A stretch of DNA of 14,770 nt. Origin: Coprothermobacterota bacterium (GTDB lineage: Bacteria > Caldisericota > JANLFM01). A model generated the notes under the pieces. It had not been told where the DNA came from, made no database searches, and saw nothing but the letters and a program-made list of their open reading frames with translations. The translations under genes and the position numbers were made by a program. The stretch lies in assembly GCA_026389415.1 (NCBI GenBank), contig JAPLHX010000197.1, positions 1 through 14,770 on the forward strand, in the 5' to 3' direction. This document shows positions 7,329 to 12,541 of the stretch, piece by piece (position 1 is the first letter of the stretch; every line of letters starts with the position of its first letter).

Positions 7329-7353
7329 CTGGGGGCTTGCTCTATGATAACTT
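7325..7353 (+). promoter_or_regulatory. Candidate infC-rpmI-rplT promoter
   Basis: TTGACT (7325-7330) overlaps the thrS stop codon and is followed after exactly 15 bases by GATAACTT (7346-7353), the same pattern and spacing as at the lon promoter. Alternative -10 readings are GATAAC (N15) or TAACTT (N17). Transcription from here would include the whole 5' leader with its attenuator. Confidence 0.45.
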
Positions 7354-7366
7354 GCACCATTGAAGT

Positions 7367-7472
7367 AGAAGCCGCCGGCTTCTCACCCCGTGGCGCAGCC
7401 AACGGGGTTTGATGAGTATTATAAAGGTCCTATCAGAGGTCCTAAGGCGGCTCCAGATTTGGAGTCGTTTTT
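7367..7472 (+). promoter_or_regulatory. Candidate L20-type attenuator leader of infC-rpmI-rplT
   Basis: Three local hairpins are visible. The first is AGAAGCC/GGCTTCT (7367-7373/7377-7383). The second is a strong hairpin, ACCCCGTGGC paired with GCC-A-ACGGGGT (7385-7408). The third is a terminator at 7448-7472. In addition, AGCCGCC (7370-7376) is perfectly complementary to GGCGGCT (7446-7452). This 7-bp long-range helix would enclose hairpin two and exclude both hairpin one and the terminator's 5' arm. Mutually exclusive folding of this kind is expected for L20-mediated autoregulation, known for this operon in Bacillus (Rfam L20_leader). A direct repeat AGGTCCTA at 7425-7432 and 7437-7444 lies between the elements. 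L20 binding is inferred, not seen. Confidence 0.6.
7448..7472 (+). terminator. Intrinsic terminator/attenuator in the infC leader
   Basis: CGGCTCCA (7448-7455) pairs with TGGAGTCG (7460-7467) through 8 bp including one G-U pair. The loop is GATT, and TTTTT (7468-7472) follows directly. It lies 55 bases before the infC start, so it must be conditional for the essential downstream genes to be expressed from the upstream promoter. It also separates thrS transcripts from infC. Confidence 0.8.
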
Positions 7473-7486
7473 GTTAGGAGAGGAAA

Positions 7487-7504
7487 ATGACTTATAAAAA
7501 TTGA
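7487..7504 (+). CDS. Five-codon mini-ORF before infC (possible leader peptide)
   Basis: ATG 7487 is preceded by a good Shine-Dalgarno (AGGAGAGG, 7476-7483) and encodes M-T-Y-K-N followed by TGA at 7502-7504. The infC ribosome-binding site begins 9 bases after this stop. The sequence shows a plausible, well-placed translation start. Whether it is used, and whether it loads ribosomes onto infC, is inference. The AT-rich segment TATAAA (7493-7498) could instead be the -10 of a leader-bypassing promoter with TTGTTA (7471-7476) as -35, N16. Confidence 0.35.
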   Translation: MTYKN

Positions 7505-7527
7505 AAGAACCCTGGAGGTGAAGTCCC

Positions 7528-8103
7528 ATTAGTAAAGACGTTCGGATAAACCAGCAAATCCGGTCGCGAGAAGTTCGCCTGATCGGCTCCGACGCACAAC
7601 AGCTCGGCATTGTGTCTATCGGTGAAGCGCTCCGCAAAGCAGAGGAAGAAAACCTGGACTTGGTTGAAGTTTCTTCAACTTCTCGGCCTCCTGTGTGCAA
7701 GCTGATGGACTTTGGAAAGTACAAATTTGAACAAAGCAAGAAGCTAAAAGAAGCACGCAAGAATCAACGTGGCGATGTTAAGGAGATCAAAATCTCACAT
7801 GCTGGTATTACCGCACGCGACCTTCAGGTGAAGATGAATCATGTAATACGCTTCCTGGAGCACGGTGATAAGGCCCGCCTGATCGTGGAGTTTCGTGGTC
7901 GGGAACAAATTCACCGCAACAAAGGGTTCGATATCTTAAATGATATGGCGGAACAGTTGAAGGATGTGGGGATCGTCGAGCGCAGACCGACCTTGGAGGG
8001 GCGAAGGATCGTTATGGTGATTAATCCCAAGAAAGTGGAACGGAGAGAGAGCAGTGAAAAAGCAAAAGATGAAAACGCGCAAGACCGCAGTCAAGCGGTT
8101 TAA
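7528..8103 (+). CDS. infC: Translation initiation factor IF-3, ATT start codon
   Basis: IF-3 binds the 30S subunit, prevents 50S joining and proofreads start codon choice. The N-terminal homology (SKDVRINQQIRSREVRLIG) begins directly after ATT 7528, with GGAGGTG (7514-7520) 7 bases upstream. An in-frame TGA at 7519-7521 excludes any earlier start, and the first ordinary start, GTG 7612, would cut 28 conserved residues. ATT is therefore the start, as in E. coli infC where the rare AUU codon permits IF-3 autocontrol. The product is 191 residues, with the two-domain layout and the linker KKLKEARKNQ at about 70-80. A charged tail of about 22 residues follows INPKK, and its coding sequence overlaps rpmI by 50 bases. 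Confidence 0.95.
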   Translation: MSKDVRINQQIRSREVRLIGSDAQQLGIVSIGEALRKAEEENLDLVEVSSTSRPPVCKLMDFGKYKFEQSKKLKEARKNQRGDVKEIKISHAGITARDLQVKMNHVIRFLEHGDKARLIVEFRGREQIHRNKGFDILNDMAEQLKDVGIVERRPTLEGRRIVMVINPKKVERRESSEKAKDENAQDRSQAV

Positions 8104-8254
8104 AGTCACCGCCACGGGCAAGATTATGCGTGGTCATCAGCGGCACACCCACCTGCTGTCAAAAAAAACAGCATCACGCAAACGACGATTGGTGTCTCAG
8201 GTAGAAGTGGACAAGGTCGACAGAAAACGTGTCCGCTCGATGCTGGGCATCTAA
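8054..8254 (+). CDS. rpmI: 50S ribosomal protein L35
   Basis: This small basic protein of the large ribosomal subunit has 66 residues, normal for the family. The signature MKTRKTAVKRFKVTATGKI is near the N-terminus. I chose GTG 8054, with GGAGAG (8042-8047) 6 bases upstream; the result, VKKQ before MKTRK, resembles the usual short N-terminal extension. ATG 8069 is the alternative but has no clear Shine-Dalgarno. Either way the gene starts inside infC, in another frame, overlapping by 50 or 35 bases. It probably depends on infC translation. rplT follows after 29 bases. Confidence 0.95.
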   Translation: MKKQKMKTRKTAVKRFKVTATGKIMRGHQRHTHLLSKKTASRKRRLVSQVEVDKVDRKRVRSMLGI

Positions 8255-8283
8255 CGGACTGATATGAGGAGAGTGATTTAACC

Positions 8284-8646
8284 ATGCGAGTCAAAGGTGG
8301 ACCAACCACACGGCGCCGCCGTAAAAAAATGCTTAAGGCTGCAAACGGCTATTGGGGCTCCAGCCATGTTCGGTTTCGATTGGCAAAAGAGCGTGTTTTG
8401 CACGCCATGCAGCATTCCTATGAAGGCAGAAAGCAAAAAAAGCAGGATTTCCGCGGATTATGGATCCTACGTATCAATGCTGCTGCCCGCAAGGACGGCC
8501 TGCCCTATAATCAGTTGATCTATGGTTTGAAGAATGCCGGTGTTTTGATCGATCGGAAAATCCTGGCTGATTTAGCCGTCAACGATCCAACCGCTTTCCA
8601 CAATTTGGCCTTGATCGCCAAGGAAAAACTGGGGAAAGCTAACTAG
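8284..8646 (+). CDS. rplT: 50S ribosomal protein L20
   Basis: L20 is an early assembly protein of the 50S subunit and, in Bacillus and E. coli, the translational or transcriptional repressor of its own operon. The 120-residue product has the basic N-terminal extension (MRVKGG, RRRRKKMLKAANGYWG) and the C-terminal globular part (RINAAARKDGLPYNQLIYGL). ATG 8284 is preceded by AGGAGAG (8267-8273). As the last gene of infC-rpmI-rplT it is the likely effector of the leader at 7367-7472. pheS begins only 8 bases after its stop. Confidence 0.97.
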   Translation: MRVKGGPTTRRRRKKMLKAANGYWGSSHVRFRLAKERVLHAMQHSYEGRKQKKQDFRGLWILRINAAARKDGLPYNQLIYGLKNAGVLIDRKILADLAVNDPTAFHNLALIAKEKLGKAN

Positions 8647-8654
8647 CGTAGATC

Positions 8655-9671
8655 TTGGATATTCCTGCACTTTTTCACGAGTCGGAGCAAAAGATTTGTC
8701 GTGCTGCGAATCTGCGCGAGTTGGAGGAGGTGCGGATCGCTCTGTTGGGCAAGAAGGGCCAGTTAACTGGTTTGCTGCGCAGCCTGGCCGAACTTCCACT
8801 CCAGGAACGCAAGCACCTCGGCGCCGATTTGAATGGCTTGCGAGAGAATATTCAAATTCTGCTTGCGGAACGGCAACGTACGCTGGAAGAAGAAGAAACA
8901 ACCCAAGGCTTGGCTCGCGAGGGTATCGATATCACGCTGCCGGGCATTCCACCCCTCCGTGGCCGCAGGCATGTCCTTTTAGAAACCGTAGAGGAGATCG
9001 AAGACGCATTTCTCCGTTTGGGTTTCGACATCGTGGAAGGACCGGAAGTGGAATGGGACTACTACAATTTTGAGGCCTTGAACATGCCGGCAGAGCATCC
9101 CGCGCGAGATATGTGGGATACGTTCTACATCACCGAACGGATGCTCCTGCGTACGCACACTTCCCCCGTGCAGATCCGCTGCATGGAAGAAACACCACCA
9201 CCGATCCGGGCAATCATGCCAGGTTTAGTGGCTAGACATGAAGCATTGGATAGCACCCACATGGATGTCTTCTTCCAGATTGAGGGGCTCGTCGTAGACA
9301 AGGGCATATCCTTTGCAAACTTGAAAGGCATACTGGATCTATTCGTAGCCATGATATTTGGCAGCGAACGAAAAACAATGTTTGTACCTAGTTATTTTCC
9401 GTTTACGGAACCTTCAGCCGAATTGATGATTTCCTGTGGCGTCTGCGGTGGGTCCGGATGCCAAACGTGCGGTCATGGCGGCGGATGGCTGGAAGTACTG
9501 GGCTGCGGTCAGGTGCACCCTCAAGTGCTGAGAAATGTGGGGATTGATCCGGAAGCCTTTACTGGTTTCGCTTTCGGACTGGGTGCCGAGCGCGTAGCCA
9601 TGCTGAAATACAACATTCCGGATATCCGACTCTTTGCGGAAAACGATTTGCGTTTCCTGGAGCAGTTCTAA
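8655..9671 (+). CDS. pheS: Phenylalanine-tRNA ligase alpha subunit
   Basis: This is the catalytic subunit of the class II alpha2-beta2 PheRS. The 338-residue protein has the N-terminal coiled-coil region with LLGKKGQLTGLLRSL, motif 2 region THMDVFFQIEGL, FPFTEPSAE, and the C-terminal GFAFGLGAERVAMLKY (motif 3). The start is TTG 8655; an in-frame TAG at 8649-8651 leaves only ATC or TTG, and no good Shine-Dalgarno is present, so coupling to rplT is likely. Between FPFTEPSAE and WLEVLGCG there is a cysteine cluster C261-x2-C264-x4-C269-x2-C272-x-H274, a probable small zinc site. Such an insertion occurs in some bacterial lineages and is absent from E. coli PheS. The stop overlaps the pheT ATG by one base (TAATG). 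Confidence 0.96.
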   Translation: MDIPALFHESEQKICRAANLRELEEVRIALLGKKGQLTGLLRSLAELPLQERKHLGADLNGLRENIQILLAERQRTLEEEETTQGLAREGIDITLPGIPPLRGRRHVLLETVEEIEDAFLRLGFDIVEGPEVEWDYYNFEALNMPAEHPARDMWDTFYITERMLLRTHTSPVQIRCMEETPPPIRAIMPGLVARHEALDSTHMDVFFQIEGLVVDKGISFANLKGILDLFVAMIFGSERKTMFVPSYFPFTEPSAELMISCGVCGGSGCQTCGHGGGWLEVLGCGQVHPQVLRNVGIDPEAFTGFAFGLGAERVAMLKYNIPDIRLFAENDLRFLEQF

Positions 9672-9808
9672 TGGGCATTCCTCTTTCATGGCTGGCGGAG
9701 CTTCTCCCCGGTCTTCCGGCGGTAGAGGAATTAGTCGTTCTCCTCCTTCGGGCAGGGTTGGAAGTTGAGGAAATACAACCGATTCCTGCACCGTTTTCCG
9801 GAGTTTAG
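9671..9808 (+). pseudogene. pheT: Detached 5' fragment of pheT ending in an in-frame TAG
   Basis: ATG 9671 overlaps the pheS stop exactly as expected for pheT. It encodes 45 residues (MGIPLSWLAELLPGLP..., RAGLEVEEI, PFSGV) that match the usual PheT B1 start. TAG 9806-9808 then ends the frame. Beyond the stop the same frame still reads PheT-like sequence, VGRIAHLEIHPTNFD (9809-9853) and RGARIRG (9854-9874), so the TAG looks like a substitution inside an ancestral coding sequence, not a natural end. TAG is used as a normal stop by lon and the membrane protein here, so reassignment is unlikely. Confidence 0.8.
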
Positions 9809-11936
9809 GTCGGCCGCATCGCGCACCTGGAGATACATCCGACCAACTTTGATCGAGGCGCGAGAATTCGAGGGGTTCATTTCCGAAGGGATGCTTTGCT
9901 CCCGTCAAGAACTAGGACTGGAAAAAGAGCTTCTCCCTTTGGGCGAAAAGGGGATTGCGATCCTACCCGAAGAGAGTGAAGTTGGCGTCAACCTAGCGTC
10001 ATTACTGGCTCTACCCGATACCGTTCTCGAGATCAAGGCAACCGCCAATCGTCCGGATTGGCTGTCCGTGCAAGGGTTAGCCCGAGAAATGGCAGTGTTT
10101 CTAGGCTACAAGCTTCAGGCTTTGCGTGAGTTCCCCGCCCTTCGCAGCGCGGAACAAACGGAAAGCCAAATGTCCCTGCAAATTGTGGATCTCAATCTGT
10201 GCCCGCGCTATCTCGCGCGAATCATCCGCAACATCACGATCGGGGAATCTCCCCTATGGATCAAGAGCCGACTCTGGAAATCCGGTCTTCGGCCGATCAA
10301 CAACGTGGTGGATGCCACCAACTATGTGATGTTGGAAGTAGGTCAACCTCTACATGCATTCGATCGGCGACAAATTGCCCAAAACAAAATCATAGTGCGG
10401 CGGGCGCATTCCGGAGAGTCCATCACTACCTTGGACAATATCGAGAGAATCTTGGAAGAGAGTGTGCTCCTGATCGCCGATCCAGAGAGACCCTTGGCAA
10501 TCGCGGGCGTGATGGGTGGGTTGAATTCGGAAGTCGCTGCAGATACCCATGATGTCGTGTTGGAATCAGCCTTGTTTGCCGCCATCTCCATCCGCCGCAC
10601 CGCGCGATTGGTTGGGCTTCGCACAGAGGCCTCGCAACGTTTCGGTCGCGGAGCGAATATGGCAGGAGTGGAAGAGGGTTCCCTCCGGGCGGCAGCAATG
10701 ATTGCCTGTCTCGGCAAGGGGGAACTGCTAGCTGGGGTGATGGACGCCGGGACACACGAACCAAAGCGCTTCGTCTCCCTCCGGCCGCAAAAAGTGAACG
10801 AGTTGCTGGAGAGCCGGTTTAGTGCAGATCAGATTGGGCAAGATCTGGAACGGCTGCATTTCAAACTCTGGTCGGTGGGGGAACGGTTAGAAGTAGAAGT
10901 CCCTTCTTGGCGCACGGACGTGCGCGAGGAAGTGGATTTGATTGAAGATTTGGCCCGTTTAACTGGGTACGATCGAATTCCTGTCAAGATTCCCTCGTTT
11001 CCATTGAAACCGGGTTGGGAACCTCCGTGGCGCCGTTGTTGGCGTCAATGGCGAGAACGCTTTCTGGCCGTCGGTTTGCAGGAATCATTCAATGTGCCCT
11101 TGGTGGCCCCCGAGAATAATAGGTGGACGTTCCTGATCACCGGCCAACAAGAACTGAAGCTAAGAAACCCCATTTCGCCGGACCGATCCGTTCTGCGATT
11201 AAGTCTGATCCCCTCTCTGCTGGGTTGCCTTTCGTTCAATCTGCAGAATGGGAACAGCAGCCGGGGTTTCTTTGAGCTTGGCAAGGCCTATGTTTGGCAA
11301 GGCGAGGCGCAATTGCCACAGGAACCCCGCCTTCTGTCCTTGGTGATACCCATTACGAAGGACAGAACATGGAAGGGCTTGGAAGAACAAGCGGATTTTT
11401 TCTATTTGAAAGGGTTGCTGATTTCCCTGAACCCCCATTGCCCGTTCCGCGTGGCATCGATTCCACACGACCATCCATTTCACCCCGGCCGTTCGGCCGG
11501 CCTCTTTCTGCAAGAGAAACTGGTGGGCGTATTCGGGGAGCTAATTCCGAAAGTGCTGAAACATTGGGAACTGCGAACGCGCGTGCTAGCGGCAGAACTT
11601 TACCTGGAACCCCTGCTCGACTGCACTGCCCATCCTTCCTATGTACCTTTTTCGCGTTTCCCACCGATTTCCCGGGATCTATCCATCATTGTTCCAGAAG
11701 AGTTGCCCTACACGGAGGTTGAAACCGCAATCCGCAGCGAGGCAGGACCGTTTTTTGCATCCCTGGATCTCTTCGATCATTATCGTGGGGAAGGAATCCC
11801 TGCAGGATGCAAGAGCCTTGCTTTCTCGCTTGTTTTCCGTCATTTGGAACGGACCCTTACCGAAGAGGAAGTCGTGGAACCGCTGGAACGAATCCACCGA
11901 AAATTGGCGGAACTCGGCGGCGTCCTTCGACAGTAA
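9765..11936 (+). CDS. pheT: Phenylalanine-tRNA ligase beta subunit, main frame (5' region disrupted)
   Basis: The frame from TTG 9765 is open to TAA 11936, but homology to PheT begins only at residue 37-39 (GFISEGMLCSRQELGL), that is from about 9879. Earlier residues are an out-of-frame reading. The rest is a full PheT body: NRPDWLSVQGLARE, NVVDATNYVMLEVGQPLHAFD, the editing region with AIAGVMGG, RTDVREEVDLIEDLARLTGYDRIP (B5 region), the catalytic-like core with HPGRSA, and the C-terminal FDX-ACB anticodon-binding domain (SRFPPISRDLSI to LTEEEV). Compared with typical PheT (about 800 residues), the B2 OB-fold tRNA-binding domain is lost. If the locus is as shown, translation would need an internal start (ATG 9891 or TTG 9849), neither with a clear Shine-Dalgarno. 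Confidence 0.85.
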   Translation: MRKYNRFLHRFPEFRSAASRTWRYIRPTLIEAREFEGFISEGMLCSRQELGLEKELLPLGEKGIAILPEESEVGVNLASLLALPDTVLEIKATANRPDWLSVQGLAREMAVFLGYKLQALREFPALRSAEQTESQMSLQIVDLNLCPRYLARIIRNITIGESPLWIKSRLWKSGLRPINNVVDATNYVMLEVGQPLHAFDRRQIAQNKIIVRRAHSGESITTLDNIERILEESVLLIADPERPLAIAGVMGGLNSEVAADTHDVVLESALFAAISIRRTARLVGLRTEASQRFGRGANMAGVEEGSLRAAAMIACLGKGELLAGVMDAGTHEPKRFVSLRPQKVNELLESRFSADQIGQDLERLHFKLWSVGERLEVEVPSWRTDVREEVDLIEDLARLTGYDRIPVKIPSFPLKPGWEPPWRRCWRQWRERFLAVGLQESFNVPLVAPENNRWTFLITGQQELKLRNPISPDRSVLRLSLIPSLLGCLSFNLQNGNSSRGFFELGKAYVWQGEAQLPQEPRLLSLVIPITKDRTWKGLEEQADFFYLKGLLISLNPHCPFRVASIPHDHPFHPGRSAGLFLQEKLVGVFGELIPKVLKHWELRTRVLAAELYLEPLLDCTAHPSYVPFSRFPPISRDLSIIVPEELPYTEVETAIRSEAGPFFASLDLFDHYRGEGIPAGCKSLAFSLVFRHLERTLTEEEVVEPLERIHRKLAELGGVLRQ

Positions 11937-11964
11937 CGCAACGCTGATCCTCCAAACCGTTTCA

Positions 11965-12522
11965 ATGGAACCGTTGGATAGGGACTTCTATCGGCAAAAT
12001 ACACTGAAGGTGGCACGCTCGCTGATCGGCAAATTGCTGGTGTTTGAGCATTCTCAAGGCCGATTAGCAGGAATCATCCTAGAGACGGAAGCCTATCGCG
12101 GACCTCGAGACAGAGCCTCCCATGCCTGGCGGGGACCTACGCCGCGAACGAAGTTGATGTTTGGCCCTCCCGGTTTCGCCTACATTTACCTGATCTACGG
12201 GATGTACTATTGTTTAAATGTTGTCACCGAGGGCGAAGGATTCCCAGCCGCCGTTTTGATTCGGGCCTTGGAGCCTGTGGAAGGTTTGGATCGGATGCTG
12301 CAAAACCGAAATGGCAGTTCTCATCTGACCGATGGACCCGGCAAACTCTGCCAGGCTATTGGTATCGATCAGCGGTTGAATGGAACGGACCTGACACACG
12401 GGCCATTGTGCATTACCGCCGGCAGACCTTCAAGAAAGGTAGAGAGGGGACCTCGGATCGGCGTGGACTATGCGGGTGCCTGGCGGGAAAAACCATGGCG
12501 ATTCCGAGAAACAGCAGTTTGA
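11965..12522 (+). CDS. mpg: 3-methyladenine DNA glycosylase (AAG/MPG family)
   Basis: This monofunctional glycosylase excises alkylated purines to start base excision repair. From ATG 11965 the product has 185 residues, slightly short for the family. The core motif ETEAY at 40-44 gives the catalytic Glu42 and the intercalating-region Tyr44, with His53 in ASHA, matching human AAG Glu125, Tyr127 and His136 in spacing. Further family motifs are TPRTKLMFGPPG, YIYLIYGMYYCLNVV, DGPGKLCQAIGID and PRIGVDYAG. A longer frame reaches back into pheT but adds no family sequence. No obvious Shine-Dalgarno precedes ATG 11965; the gene lies 28 bases after pheT and may be read by re-initiation. mutS2 follows 19 bases later. 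Confidence 0.93.
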   Translation: MEPLDRDFYRQNTLKVARSLIGKLLVFEHSQGRLAGIILETEAYRGPRDRASHAWRGPTPRTKLMFGPPGFAYIYLIYGMYYCLNVVTEGEGFPAAVLIRALEPVEGLDRMLQNRNGSSHLTDGPGKLCQAIGIDQRLNGTDLTHGPLCITAGRPSRKVERGPRIGVDYAGAWREKPWRFRETAV

Positions 12523-12541
12523 ACTGATACGAGGTGAAGAA

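Noticed and set aside
7437..7447. GGTCCTAAGG in the infC leader resembles a conserved 23S rRNA segment
   Set aside because: The match is only ten bases and that rRNA segment is not the L20 binding site, so chance is the simpler explanation.
9806..9808. UAG recoding (readthrough or an inserted amino acid) in pheT
   Set aside because: TAG ends lon, the membrane-protein gene and the first partial gene in this window, and readthrough alone would still meet the +1 shift at 9872-9878.
9800..9812. Programmed +1 frameshift at GTT-TAG-G in pheT, like prfB
   Set aside because: It would join the 45-residue fragment to the main frame, but the resulting 38-residue linker is not PheT-like, there is no strong upstream Shine-Dalgarno stimulator, and the PheT-like sequence continues past TAG in the original frame.
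11641..11964. Longer start for the DNA glycosylase reaching into pheT
   Set aside because: The added 108 residues are an off-frame reading of the pheT 3' end; family homology starts just after ATG 11965.
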